Under the pieces are notes generated by a model. The model did not search any database. It was not told the origin of the DNA and saw only the letters and a program-made list of their open reading frames with translations. From JAFGBZ01 sp043817715 (lineage in GTDB: Archaea; Iainarchaeota; Iainarchaeia; Iainarchaeales; JAFGBZ01), in assembly GCA_043817715.1 (NCBI GenBank), contig JBDRGO010000026.1, positions 1 to 14,437 of the forward strand: a DNA stretch of 14,437 nt, given 5' to 3'. The first letter of the stretch is position 1; every line of letters begins with the position of its first letter. Shown here one piece after another: positions 5,278 to 14,250 of this stretch. A program made the translations under genes and the position numbers.

Positions 5278-6741
5278 TTGAAGAATGGCTGGGACTTAAT
5301 TAACTCTTATTTTAAAAACAGGAATTTTGCACAAATGGAAATTGAATCCTTTAACCAGTTTGTCAACCAGAAAATCAATGAAATTGTTGGCGAAAACAAG
5401 GAAATTGTCCCAAAGATTGAAGAAGTAAAAATTGAATTAGAGGACATTGAACTTAATAAGCCAAAACTTGTTGAAGCCGATGGTTCGCCAAGAAATAATT
5501 TTTTTCCAATGGAAGCAAGAATAAGAAACAGAACTTATTCAGGCTCAATGTTTTTGACAATGCGTTTATTAAGGCGTGATGTTGAACAGGATGTCAAAAA
5601 AGCATATATTGGAGAAATGCCTATAATGCTTAAATCAAACAGATGCTGGCTGGAAGGAAAAACAGAGGATGAATTAATTGCAATGGGCGAAGACCCAATG
5701 GATTTTGGCGGATACTTTATTGTCAATGGTTCAGAAAAGGCGTTAATGTGCCAGGAAGTATTGGCTTCAGACAGAGTATTAATTTCAGAGCAATTGGATA
5801 AAATTGTTTCAGAAGTCATTTCAACAAAAGGCGCATTTAAAGGGAGGGTAAGAATTATCCGGAACCCTGATGGACTGCTTAATGTCACTTTTCCTGCTTC
5901 TCCAAAAAAACTTAAAATGTTTGATTTATTAATTGCACTTGGTTTGGGAAAAACAAAAGACCAGATTGATGCATTTGATGAAAGAACTGAAATCCAGAAT
6001 GATGTATTAATCAATGTTGAAAACACTTTTATTAAAACAGAAAAAGAAGCATTGGATACTTTAGGAAAATATGTTGCGCCAGGACAGGTTGAAGAATACA
6101 GGTTAAGGCGTTCACAGGAAGTAATTGATGCTTTTCTGCTTCCGCATATCGGACAGAGCCCTAAAGACAGATTAGCTAAAGCATATTATTTGGTTATGAT
6201 GGCAACCAAAGCAATTGAAAGAGCAAATGGATTAAGGGGAGAAGATGACAAAGACAGGTATTCAAATAAAAGACTGGAATTGTCAGGAAAATTAATGGAA
6301 CATTTATTCAGGTATTCATTCAAGTATTTTATTAAGGATTTAAAATTCCAGGTTGACAGAACAGTTACAAGAAGAAGAAAACTGAATATTTCAACTGTTG
6401 TAAGGCCAGGGGCAATAACTGAAAGAATCAGGTTTGCAATGAGCACAGGAAACTGGATTGGCAGGGCAACAGGCGTTTCAAAATACATGGACAGAATTAA
6501 TTATTTAAGTCCATTAACTGATTTAAGAAAAGTAAAATCTCCTTTGGATAAAAACAGGGAATTATATGAGGCAAGGTCAGTGCATGGAACTCATTGGGGA
6601 AGATTATGCCCAATTGAAACTCCTGACGGGCCTCAATGTGGTTTGGTAAAAAATCTTGCTTTGCTGAGCGAAGTAACAATTGACACTAATGAAAAACCAA
6701 TTGAGGAAATCCTGAAAGAAATGGGAGTAAAAATAAAGTAG
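5278..6741 (+). CDS. rpoB2: DNA-directed RNA polymerase subunit B'' (N-terminal half of B)
   Basis: The N-terminal half of the second-largest polymerase subunit, forming lobe, protrusion and fork regions. The start is a TTG at 5278, five nt after GGGTG (5268-5272); it gives an opening typical of the family (WDLINSYF, then SFNQFVNQKI). Near residues 124-148 lie WLEGKTEDEL and GGYFIVNGSEKALMCQE. The fork and active-site-facing block RSVHGTHWGRLCPIETPDGP is at about 432-451. It ends at residue 487 where B' begins, the natural B''/B' split of many Archaea rather than a broken gene. Gap to rpoB' is 8 nt. Confidence 0.95.
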   Translation: MKNGWDLINSYFKNRNFAQMEIESFNQFVNQKINEIVGENKEIVPKIEEVKIELEDIELNKPKLVEADGSPRNNFFPMEARIRNRTYSGSMFLTMRLLRRDVEQDVKKAYIGEMPIMLKSNRCWLEGKTEDELIAMGEDPMDFGGYFIVNGSEKALMCQEVLASDRVLISEQLDKIVSEVISTKGAFKGRVRIIRNPDGLLNVTFPASPKKLKMFDLLIALGLGKTKDQIDAFDERTEIQNDVLINVENTFIKTEKEALDTLGKYVAPGQVEEYRLRRSQEVIDAFLLPHIGQSPKDRLAKAYYLVMMATKAIERANGLRGEDDKDRYSNKRLELSGKLMEHLFRYSFKYFIKDLKFQVDRTVTRRRKLNISTVVRPGAITERIRFAMSTGNWIGRATGVSKYMDRINYLSPLTDLRKVKSPLDKNRELYEARSVHGTHWGRLCPIETPDGPQCGLVKNLALLSEVTIDTNEKPIEEILKEMGVKIK

Positions 6742-6749
6742 GTGTAATA

Positions 6750-8567
6750 ATGGCAGTTAAGGCAAAGGTTTACATTAACGGGCGTTTAATCGGGTTTCAT
6801 CCTAATCCGGAAAAATTAGTTAAGGAATTAATTGAAAAAAGGCGCCAGCAGAAATTTTCCACTTACATTAATGTTTCACTGGATGAAAAAACAAATGAAG
6901 TTTACATTAACACTGATGCAGGAAGAGTACAAAGACCTGTGCTTGTTGTTGAAAACGGCAAACCAAAAATAACTCAGGAAATGATTGAAAAAATCAAAGC
7001 AGGAGAACTTACCTGGGATAAATTGGTTGAAATGGGCGTGCTTGAATACATTGACACAGAAGAAGAAGAAAACTGTTTAATTGCAGGAACTGAAGAAGAA
7101 TTAACCAAAGAACATACCCATATTGAAATTGACGGAGTCGGAATTCTTTCAGTTATTACTTCACTGATTCCTTATTTAGAGCATGACATGGGCGGAAAAG
7201 TACTGCATGGAGCAAAAATGTTCAAGCAAGCGCAAGGAATAAGTGCAATTAATTATAATTTAAGAACTGATACTGAAGGATTTTTGCTTTATTATCCTCA
7301 GGCACCAATTGTCAAAACAAAAACATCTGATTTGCTGAATTTAACATTAAGGCCAAGCAACCAGAATTTTGTTGTTGCAATAATGTCTTACCGCGGTTTC
7401 AATGTACTGGATGCAATTGTTTTGAACAGGGGCGCGGTTGAAAGAGGGCTTGGAAGAAGCGCTTATTACCGAACATATGAATCAATGGAAACACGTTACC
7501 CAGGAGGGCAAATAGATAAATTTGAAATTCCTGACGAAGAAACAGGCGGCTACTTGGGAGAAGAAGCATATAAAAATTTAGGTTATGATGGATTGGCAAA
7601 TATTGAATCATTTGTTGAAGCAAAAACAGTTATTGCAGGAAGAACATCTCCTCCAAGATTTATTGAAGAAGTAGGAGAATTTGATTTAGGAAAAGAAAAA
7701 AGAAGGGAATCAAGCGTTAGTGTAAGAACAGGAAAATCAGGGCATGTTGATAAAATATTTATAACCGAAGCAGAAAGCGGAAACAAATTAGTTAAAATTA
7801 AGGTAAGAAGCACCATGGTTCCGACAGTGGGAGACAAGTTCTCATCAAAGCACGGGCAGAAAGGAGTTGTTGGAGCGCTTGTGCCTGAAGAAGATATGCC
7901 TTTTACTTCACAAGGAATCAGACCTGATTTAATTTTAAATCCTCATTCAATTCCGTCAAGAATGACAATAGGGCATTTAATTGAAATGCTTGGAGGAAAA
8001 GCAGCTGCATTAAATGGAAAATTAGTTGACGGCACTCCATTCAGTTCTGTTTCAAGGGAAGGTCTTGGAAAAATTTTACAGGAACAGGGCTTCAGGCCAG
8101 ATGGAAAAGAAGTATTTTATGACGGGCTGACAGGAGAAAAAATTGAAGGGGAAATTTTTACAGGAATTGTTGCTTACAGAAGATTATTCCATATGAGCGA
8201 ACACAAGCTTCAGGCAAGGGCAAGAGGCCCTGTGCAAATCCTTACAAGGCAACCGACTGAAGGAAAAGAAAAAGAAGGCGGATTAAGATTCGGTGAAATG
8301 GAAGGAGAAACATTAATCGGCCACGGAGCAGCAATGCTTTTGCAGGAAAAATTCGTTGATGATTCAGACAAGGCAGTCAAGCTTGTATGCGAAAAATGCG
8401 GAGTAATCGGAGTAAAAGATGTAATAAGAAACAGGGTTTACTGCCCATTATGCGGTTCAGGAAAAGTCTACCCAGTAGAAATGAGTTATGGATTCAAATT
8501 ATTGCTGGATGAATTAAGGGCTTTAGGAATACTGCCAAAACTAAGATTAAAGGACAAGGTGGAATAA
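6750..8567 (+). CDS. rpoB1: DNA-directed RNA polymerase subunit B' (C-terminal half of B)
   Basis: The C-terminal half of the second-largest subunit: hybrid-binding, wall, anchor and clamp regions. It has 605 residues, normal for a split B'. Key blocks are ERGLGRSAYYRTYES, GDKFSSKHGQKGVVG (about 360-374, hybrid-binding lysines), PDLILNPHSIPSRMTIGHLIE and ARARGPVQILTRQPTEG. A zinc ribbon Cys547, Cys550, Cys565, Cys568 (CEKC, CPLC) follows, and the C-terminal clamp sequence is YGFKLLLDELRALGI. The ATG at 6750 follows GGTG by 5 nt. The stop codon directly abuts the rpoA' start, with no base between. Confidence 0.96.
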   Translation: MAVKAKVYINGRLIGFHPNPEKLVKELIEKRRQQKFSTYINVSLDEKTNEVYINTDAGRVQRPVLVVENGKPKITQEMIEKIKAGELTWDKLVEMGVLEYIDTEEEENCLIAGTEEELTKEHTHIEIDGVGILSVITSLIPYLEHDMGGKVLHGAKMFKQAQGISAINYNLRTDTEGFLLYYPQAPIVKTKTSDLLNLTLRPSNQNFVVAIMSYRGFNVLDAIVLNRGAVERGLGRSAYYRTYESMETRYPGGQIDKFEIPDEETGGYLGEEAYKNLGYDGLANIESFVEAKTVIAGRTSPPRFIEEVGEFDLGKEKRRESSVSVRTGKSGHVDKIFITEAESGNKLVKIKVRSTMVPTVGDKFSSKHGQKGVVGALVPEEDMPFTSQGIRPDLILNPHSIPSRMTIGHLIEMLGGKAAALNGKLVDGTPFSSVSREGLGKILQEQGFRPDGKEVFYDGLTGEKIEGEIFTGIVAYRRLFHMSEHKLQARARGPVQILTRQPTEGKEKEGGLRFGEMEGETLIGHGAAMLLQEKFVDDSDKAVKLVCEKCGVIGVKDVIRNRVYCPLCGSGKVYPVEMSYGFKLLLDELRALGILPKLRLKDKVE

Positions 8568-11180
8568 ATGCTTACAAAAAGAATTGACTCAATTGAATTC
8601 AGCATTTTAGGGCCCCAGCACATAAGAAAAATGAGTGTACTGGAAATTAAATCTCCTGAAACATATGACAAAGACGGGTACCCAATGGAATTAGGATTAA
8701 TGGACCCGCATTTAGGAGTAATCAATCCAGGATTAAGATGCAAATACTGCGGAAACAAAATGAGGGACTGCCCAGGACATTTCGGGCATATTGAATTATT
8801 CAGGCCTGTACTGCATTCTGAATTTGGAAAAAAAATCGAAACAATAATGAATTCCACCTGCCAGGAATGCGGAAAAATTGCATTGCCTGAAGAAAAAACA
8901 GAGGAAATGAGGCAGGCAATATTAAAAGAGCCAGCACTTGATTTTGAAAAAAAAATTTTAATTAAAACAAAAAAAATAAAAAAATGCCCTCACTGCAATG
9001 CAGAAAGAAATAATGTCTTGCTTGACAAGCCAACCAATTTTTTCAGAGGAAAAGAAAGAGTTTATCCGACAGAAATAAGGGCATGGCTTGAAAAAATTCC
9101 GAACAAAGATGCAGAATTATTCGGATATGTTCCTGAAAAATTAAGGCCTGAATGGTTTGTGCTTACTGCATTGCCTGTTCCGCCGATTAATATCAGGCCG
9201 TCAATTACGTTAGACAACGGAATTAAATCAGAAGACGACTTAACGCATAAACTTGTGGACATAATAAGAATCAACATAAGGCTAAAGGACAATATTGAAG
9301 CAGGCGCACCACAATTAATTATTGAAGATTTATGGGATTTACTGCAGTACCATGTAACAACTTATTTCAATAATAATACAGCAGGAGTTCCTCCTGCAAA
9401 GCACAGAAGCGGAAGGGCAATAAGGACAATTGTCCAAAGGCTTCAGGGAAAAAAAGGAAGATTCAGATACAACTTAACAGGAAAAAGAGTGAATTTCGGA
9501 GCAAGAACAATCATTACCCCTGACTCGCATATTTCAATCAATGAATTAGGGGTGCCGGAATATATTGCAAATATTTTAACTGTTCCGCAATTCATTACCG
9601 AGGAAAACATAAAAGAAATAAAAGAATTAATCACAGAAGGAAAAGTAGAATATGTAATCCGCCCTACAGGAATGAAAAAAAGAATCAATGAAACAAACAA
9701 AGAAGAAATTTTAACTGAACTTGAGCCAGGATTTAAAATTGAAAGAAAAATGCAGAACGGAGACATTGTTTTATTCAACCGCCAGCCTTCACTTCACAGG
9801 CTTTCAATGCTTGCGCATAAGGCAAGAATCATGCCGGGAAATACTTTCAGAATGAATCCCGCAGTATGCAAGCCATACAATGCAGATTTTGACGGGGATG
9901 AAATGAACATGCATGTTCCCCAAACAGAAGAAGGCATAGCTGAAGCAAAAGAATTAATGTATGTGCAGAAAAATATAATTTCTCCAAGATATGGTGCGCC
10001 GGTAATAATTCTGGACGAAGACGGCGTAACAGGCTGCTTTATTTTGACCCTTAAAACCAGCGAATTCACAAAAGAAAAAGCAATGCATTTTTTCCACTTA
10101 ATGAATTTAACGGAAATTCCAAAACCAGACAGGGGAAAAAAATATTCAGGAAAAATGATTTTTTCACAATTGCTTCCAAAAAACCTGAATTTAACATATA
10201 AATCAAAATTCGGAAAAACACTTGAAAAAATAATTCAGGGATTCAAATGCGAACCAGGAGACAAATTTGACTCCTTTGTGCAGATAAAAAACGGGGAACT
10301 TATTTCAGGAGTAATTGATGCATCATCTTTAGGAGAAGGAAAAGGAAAATTAATTGATGAAATGGCAAAAAATTATCCGCCTGAAATTGTTGCAGACTTT
10401 TATGATTATACAAGCAAAATTGTTACAGACATTGTTTACGAAAAAGGAGTAACAGTCGGATTAGATGAATTTGAAACAAGCAAAGAAGTAAAAATGATCA
10501 GGACAAAAGCAATACAGGAAGAAGAACAGGTTGCAAAAAAACTTGAAACCAAACTTAAAAACAAAACACTTAAAATAATTCCAGGAAGAACCATTGAAGA
10601 AACATTTGAAGCAGAAATGATGAATTTAGGCGCAAGAATCAAGAAAAAAGTTGAACAACAATTAATGAAAGAAAAACTAGATGAATTAATGCAGGACAAA
10701 TTCAGTTATGATTCAAAAATCATGATTGTAAGCGGTTCAAGAGGAAGCTCCATAAACTTAACCAATATTTCAGGCTTATGGGGACAGGCAGCAGTGCGAG
10801 AAGGAAGGCCGAAAAAAGGATACACCGGAAGATTAATTTCAGCAAACAAAAAAGGAGACATCGGAGTAAAAGCAGGAGGATTCCTTGAAGCCAATTTCAT
10901 GGACGGAATGAATCCATTTGAATACTTTTACCATGCAATGGGCGGAAGACAAGGAGAAGTAGACACAGGTGTTTCAACCAAAGTATCAGGATATTTATAC
11001 AGAAGATTAGCAAATTCATTAAAGGATTTGGTTGTGCATAACGATTACACAGTAAGAACCTCGGACAAAAGAATAATTCAGTTTATCAGCGGAGAAGACT
11101 GCATATTTTCGGGAAATTCATCCAAAGGAAAAACAATTAGCGTGAAAAAAGAAGCATACAGATTTAAGGAAATAAAGTGA
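8568..11180 (+). CDS. rpoA1: DNA-directed RNA polymerase subunit A' (N-terminal part of A)
   Basis: The N-terminal part of the largest subunit, holding the catalytic centre. It has 870 residues. The zinc-binding clamp site CKYCGNKMRDCPGHFGH has Cys58, Cys61, Cys68 and His71/74; a second pair set is Cys98/Cys101 and Cys140/Cys143. The active site NADFDGDEMNMH starts at residue 438, with Asp440, Asp442 and Asp444 binding the catalytic Mg2+. It follows FNRQPSLHRLSM. Funnel and bridge-helix regions lie beyond, including GGRQGEVDTGVSTKVSGYLYRR. The protein ends at VQFI-type sequence (RIIQFISGED), the usual A'/A'' split. The ATG at 8568 is preceded by AGGTGG. No intein is present. Confidence 0.97.
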   Translation: MLTKRIDSIEFSILGPQHIRKMSVLEIKSPETYDKDGYPMELGLMDPHLGVINPGLRCKYCGNKMRDCPGHFGHIELFRPVLHSEFGKKIETIMNSTCQECGKIALPEEKTEEMRQAILKEPALDFEKKILIKTKKIKKCPHCNAERNNVLLDKPTNFFRGKERVYPTEIRAWLEKIPNKDAELFGYVPEKLRPEWFVLTALPVPPINIRPSITLDNGIKSEDDLTHKLVDIIRINIRLKDNIEAGAPQLIIEDLWDLLQYHVTTYFNNNTAGVPPAKHRSGRAIRTIVQRLQGKKGRFRYNLTGKRVNFGARTIITPDSHISINELGVPEYIANILTVPQFITEENIKEIKELITEGKVEYVIRPTGMKKRINETNKEEILTELEPGFKIERKMQNGDIVLFNRQPSLHRLSMLAHKARIMPGNTFRMNPAVCKPYNADFDGDEMNMHVPQTEEGIAEAKELMYVQKNIISPRYGAPVIILDEDGVTGCFILTLKTSEFTKEKAMHFFHLMNLTEIPKPDRGKKYSGKMIFSQLLPKNLNLTYKSKFGKTLEKIIQGFKCEPGDKFDSFVQIKNGELISGVIDASSLGEGKGKLIDEMAKNYPPEIVADFYDYTSKIVTDIVYEKGVTVGLDEFETSKEVKMIRTKAIQEEEQVAKKLETKLKNKTLKIIPGRTIEETFEAEMMNLGARIKKKVEQQLMKEKLDELMQDKFSYDSKIMIVSGSRGSSINLTNISGLWGQAAVREGRPKKGYTGRLISANKKGDIGVKAGGFLEANFMDGMNPFEYFYHAMGGRQGEVDTGVSTKVSGYLYRRLANSLKDLVVHNDYTVRTSDKRIIQFISGEDCIFSGNSSKGKTISVKKEAYRFKEIK

Positions 11181-11186
11181 CGGTTT

Positions 11187-12416
11187 ATGGGAAAAGAAAA
11201 AATAATAAAAAAAGCAAAAACCAGTCCGAAAAAAGAAAAATCTGAAAAAGAGTCAAAAAAAGAAAAAATCATTAAACCGAAAAAAGAAGATTATTTTTTG
11301 CAGGGCGAACTTCTGCCAAAATATGACCTGCCTTTGTCAGTAACAGGACCAGTGGACAAATGCATTGAACAAAAAATCATAAAAGAAAAAGACAGGGAAA
11401 AATTCATTGAATATTTAAAGGAAAAATATGAAAAACTTAAAGTCCATCCAGGAGAAGCAGTAGGAATAATTGCAGCCCAGTCCTTAGGAGAACCAGGAAC
11501 ACAATTAACATTAAGAACAAAGCACTTTGCAGGAGCAGCAGAAGTTTCTGTTGGTTCAGGAATCCAAAGAGTTGAAGAAATAGTTGACGGAAGAAGCAAG
11601 GCAAAATACCCTGCAATGGAAATTTACCTTATTGATGAAATAAAAAAAGACGAAAAAAAAGCAACTGATTTTGCAAAATCACTGATTGATGTAAGAATTG
11701 AAGACGTAATCAATATCATGGAAAACTATGAAAAAAAAACCGTTGCAATTGAAATGGACCTGGAAAAAACAAGCGAAAGAAATGTTAACTTAGAGGAACT
11801 TGAAGAAAAAATAAGAAAAACAATCAAGCTTAAATGCAGAAAAAACAAAAACAGTTTAATATTTGAAATGGAAAAAGAGCCATTGCTTAAAACAAGAAAA
11901 ACAATCAACAAATTAAAGAATTTAAGAATTCAGGGAGTAAAAGGAATTGAAAAAACCCTCATATATGAAGAACACAATGAATTCATGATTAAAACAAGGG
12001 GAACAAACCTGAAAGCAGTGCTGAAACTTCCTGAAATTGACGAAATAAGAACAACAACAAATGACATAAAAGAAATTTCAAAAGTGCTTGGAATTGAAGC
12101 AGGAAGATATTCCATTATGAAAGAGCTTAAAAAAGTCCTTGATGACAATGACATTTCCGTTGACATAAGGCACATAATGCTGTTGGCTGATTTAATGTGC
12201 TTTGACGGAGAAATAAGGGGAATTGTCAGGACAGGAATCACAAGAGGAAAAGCATCTCCTTTTTCAAGGGCGGCATTTGAAGAAACAGTAAAGCATTTGC
12301 TGGATGCGGCATTCAAAAACGAGGAAGAAAAATTAGACGGAGTTGTAGAAAACATTATTGTAGGCCAGCCGATTAAAGTCGGAACAGGATTAGTTGAATT
12401 AATAATGAAAAGGTGA
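11187..12416 (+). CDS. rpoA2: DNA-directed RNA polymerase subunit A'' (C-terminal part of A)
   Basis: The C-terminal part of the largest subunit, with the trigger loop and jaw. It has 409 residues. VHPGEAVGIIAAQSLGEPGT begins at 86 and leads into QLTLRTKHFAG (106-116), the trigger-loop region, then GIQRVEEIVDGRSKAKYP. Near the C-terminus are MLLADLMCFDGEIRGIVRTG and KASPFSRAAFEETVKHL, both diagnostic. Residues 1-34 are almost entirely Lys, Glu and Ser (MGKEKIIKKAKTSPKKEKSE and on). This is a low-complexity basic extension ahead of the conserved domain. The ATG at 11187 has only a weak ribosome binding site, 6 nt after the rpoA' stop, so its translation may depend on coupling. Confidence 0.96.
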   Translation: MGKEKIIKKAKTSPKKEKSEKESKKEKIIKPKKEDYFLQGELLPKYDLPLSVTGPVDKCIEQKIIKEKDREKFIEYLKEKYEKLKVHPGEAVGIIAAQSLGEPGTQLTLRTKHFAGAAEVSVGSGIQRVEEIVDGRSKAKYPAMEIYLIDEIKKDEKKATDFAKSLIDVRIEDVINIMENYEKKTVAIEMDLEKTSERNVNLEELEEKIRKTIKLKCRKNKNSLIFEMEKEPLLKTRKTINKLKNLRIQGVKGIEKTLIYEEHNEFMIKTRGTNLKAVLKLPEIDEIRTTTNDIKEISKVLGIEAGRYSIMKELKKVLDDNDISVDIRHIMLLADLMCFDGEIRGIVRTGITRGKASPFSRAAFEETVKHLLDAAFKNEEEKLDGVVENIIVGQPIKVGTGLVELIMKR

Positions 12417-12423
12417 TTTAAAT

Positions 12424-12720
12424 ATGGATGCAAACAAGGAAATCCGAAGGGCAGTTGACACAGGAAAAATAGTTTTTGGTTTTCAGGAAACAGAAAAAAA
12501 TTCAGTTCAGGGAAAAGCACAATTAATTATTCTGACAAACAATCTTGAAAAAGCAAAAAAAGAAAAATTAATTGAATATGGAAAACTTGCAAAAATTCCA
12601 TGCATTGAATTCAACGGCAATTCAAAAGAATTAGGATCAGTATGCGGAAAACCATTCATTGTATCAGTAATGGGAATACTGGACAAAGGAAAAAGCAACG
12701 TGCTTGAATTAGCAAAATAA
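12424..12720 (+). CDS. rpl30e: Ribosomal protein L30e
   Basis: A 98-residue member of the L7Ae/L30e RNA-binding fold, part of the large ribosomal subunit. The N-terminal NKEIRRAVDTGKIVFGFQET, then AQLIILTNNLEKAKKEKL, IPCIEFNGNSKELGSVCGKP and FIVSVMGILDKGKS, follow the L30e pattern through its full length. The start is ATG 12424 with GGTGA overlapping the end of rpoA''. Its position between rpoA'' and nusA is the standard archaeal order, which supports L30e over L7Ae. Confidence 0.93.
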   Translation: MDANKEIRRAVDTGKIVFGFQETEKNSVQGKAQLIILTNNLEKAKKEKLIEYGKLAKIPCIEFNGNSKELGSVCGKPFIVSVMGILDKGKSNVLELAK

Positions 12721-12731
12721 AAGTGTAATCA

Positions 12732-13136
12732 ATGAAAATAAGCAACGAAGAACTTGAATTCATAACCCTGCTGGAACAGACCTGCAACCAGACAGCAACA
12801 GCATGCACAATAATGCCTGAAACAATTGCCTATCTTGTGGAAAAAGGCAAAATAGGCATGGTAGTGGGAAAAAAAGGAGAAAACATAAAGAAATTAAGGG
12901 AAAAAACAGGAAAAAACATTGAAGTATTTGAATTTTATCCCAATTCAATAGATTTCATTAAAAATGTTTTCCCAGGAATTAACTTAAAAGAAGCAGTACT
13001 TGAAAAAAATACATTATTGCTTTCATTTAATTCAATTGAAGACAAAATTAAAGGATTAAAAAACAAAAACAGGTTTAATGCAATAAAAGAAATACTAAAA
13101 AAAGGATTTGGAATAGAAAAAATCAGGGTGAAATAA
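12732..13136 (+). CDS. nusA: NusA-like transcription factor, two KH domains
   Basis: Archaeal NusA is a short protein with only the two KH domains of bacterial NusA and no polymerase-binding N-terminal domain. This one has 134 residues. KH1 carries the RNA-binding loop GKKG at 46-49 (IGMVVGKKGENIKKLREKTG). In the second KH domain, the segment expected to hold GxxG reads LKNK (109-112), then NRFNAIKEILKKGFGIEKI. Both glycines are replaced, so KH2 may have lost normal nucleic-acid gripping. The start is ATG 12732 after AGTG; the stop overlaps the rps12 ATG by one base (TAATG), indicating translational coupling. Identity rests on sequence and on the conserved L30e-NusA-S12-S7 order. Confidence 0.92.
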   Translation: MKISNEELEFITLLEQTCNQTATACTIMPETIAYLVEKGKIGMVVGKKGENIKKLREKTGKNIEVFEFYPNSIDFIKNVFPGINLKEAVLEKNTLLLSFNSIEDKIKGLKNKNRFNAIKEILKKGFGIEKIRVK

Positions 13137-13567
13137 TGGCAACCGGAGAATTTGCAGCAGGGTCCTTGGAAAAGAAAAGAAGGAAATGGAAGAAAAAAGA
13201 CCCAAGGCAAAAAAGAAGAAAAAAAAGAAAATACCACAGAAAAAAAGACCTGCTTGAAGGAAGCCCTCAAGGAAGAGGAATTGTACTTGAAAAAAGAGGA
13301 GTTACTGCAAGACAGCCGAACTCAGGAATCAGAAAATGCGTTCGTGTACAATTGCATAAAAACGGCCGCCAGTTAACAGCCATGGCTCCAAAAGACGGGG
13401 CAATAAAACAGATTGAAGAACATGATGAAGTTGTAGTTGAAGGATTAGGCGGAAGAAAACACGGAGCAAAAGGAGACCTTTGGGGAGTAAAATATAAGGT
13501 TATTAAAGTAAACAATCAATGCCTTCAAATGCTTCGCACAGGAAGAAAAGAAAAATCCAAGAGGTAA
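13136..13567 (+). CDS. rps12: Ribosomal protein S12
   Basis: A small-subunit protein at the decoding centre that monitors codon-anticodon pairing. It has 143 residues, normal for archaeal/eukaryotic uS12. It shows a strongly basic N-terminal extension (11-37), then GRGIVLEKRGVTARQPNSGI, in which the conserved loop PNSGIRKCVRVQL starts at 61. DGAIKQIEEHDEVVVEG and KYKVIKVN follow. The ATG shares its A with the nusA stop and is preceded by GGTGA. The stop codon at 13567 is part of the ribosome binding site of rps7. Confidence 0.96.
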   Translation: MATGEFAAGSLEKKRRKWKKKDPRQKRRKKRKYHRKKDLLEGSPQGRGIVLEKRGVTARQPNSGIRKCVRVQLHKNGRQLTAMAPKDGAIKQIEEHDEVVVEGLGGRKHGAKGDLWGVKYKVIKVNNQCLQMLRTGRKEKSKR

Positions 13568-13572
13568 TTAAA

Positions 13573-14172
13573 TTGAAAGTATTTGGAAAATGGGATACAA
13601 AAGAAGTGAAAATTCATGACATTTCATTAGCTAACCACCTTTCACTTGAAACAAAGGCAATCCCGCACACATTCGGAACAGGAACAAGAAAACGCTTTAA
13701 AAAATCAGAAGTAAGCATTGTTGAAAGGCTTATAAACAAATTAATGCGTTCAGGGCAGGGAAAAAGAAAACTTTCAGGAAAATACATGCGCGGAAGGGGC
13801 GGCTGCGGAAAAAAATTCCAGACTATGCAGATGGTTGAAGAAGCATTTGACAAAATCAATGCACAGACAAAACAGAACCCAATACAGGTACTGATTGATG
13901 CAATTGAAAAAGCAGGGCCAAGAGAAGACGTTACAAGAATCAAAAAAGGCGGATTAAGCTTTACCCAGTCAGTTGATGTTGCCCCAATCAAAAGAATTGA
14001 TGAATCATTAAAGAACCTTGCATTGGCAACATTTGCGGCAAGCTATAAAACAAAAAAAACAGCAGCAGCAGCGCTTGCAGATGAATTAATCAAAACAGCA
14101 AAAGAAGACTCAACATCAATGGCAATCAAAAGACGGGATGAAGTAGAAAGAATTGCTAAAAGTTCAAGGTAA
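13573..14172 (+). CDS. rps7: Ribosomal protein S7
   Basis: A small-subunit head protein that nucleates 16S rRNA assembly and lines the E site. The TTG at 13573 is chosen because GAGGTAA at 13561-13567 sits 5 nt upstream. The product then begins MKVFGKWDTKEVKIHD, as archaeal S7 does, and has 199 residues. An in-frame ATG at 13519, inside rps12, would add 18 residues unlike the family. Conserved blocks are SIVERLINKLMRSGQG, MVEEAFDKIN, NPIQVLIDAIEKAGPREDVT and the basic C-terminus ending IKRRDEVERIAKSSR. It is the last gene of the operon. Confidence 0.95.
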   Translation: MKVFGKWDTKEVKIHDISLANHLSLETKAIPHTFGTGTRKRFKKSEVSIVERLINKLMRSGQGKRKLSGKYMRGRGGCGKKFQTMQMVEEAFDKINAQTKQNPIQVLIDAIEKAGPREDVTRIKKGGLSFTQSVDVAPIKRIDESLKNLALATFAASYKTKKTAAAALADELIKTAKEDSTSMAIKRRDEVERIAKSSR

Positions 14173-14177
14173 TTAAA

Positions 14178-14250
14178 TTAATTAATTCAAAAAAATTATT
14201 TTCAAATAAATTGAATTAATTAAATTGCCTTCTTTTTTTATTTTTTTTAT
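14178..14250 (+). terminator. Terminator of the rpo-rps operon
   Basis: A perfect 13-bp inverted repeat (TTAATTAATTCAA 14178-14190, TTGAATTAATTAA 14211-14223) with a 20-nt loop begins 5 nt after the rps7 stop. It is followed by T-tracts of 7 and 8 bases at about 14232-14249. The stem has only A-T pairs apart from one G-C, so the T-tracts are probably the working signal. No elongation-factor gene follows in the window. Confidence 0.65.

Noticed and set aside
6742..6749. Break in the RNA polymerase B gene as a possible nonsense mutation
   Set aside because: The break is at the well-known B''/B' split, and B' has its own GGTG site and ATG. This is normal in many Archaea.
9879..9914. Possible intein insertion at the polymerase active site
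   Set aside because: The NADFDGDEMNMH block is uninterrupted, and A' has its usual length.
11181..11186. Break in the RNA polymerase A gene as a frameshift
   Set aside because: The A'/A'' division is the standard archaeal arrangement, and A'' has its own start.
12507..12698. Antisense open frames across the rpo and ribosomal genes as possible overlapping genes
   Set aside because: They occur throughout the AT-rich coding strand's complement, lack start signals and show no family motifs.
13519..13572. Upstream ATG extension of rps7 overlapping rps12
   Set aside because: The TTG at 13573 has a well-placed GAGGTAA and gives the family N-terminus. The extra 18 residues just re-read the rps12 end in another frame.
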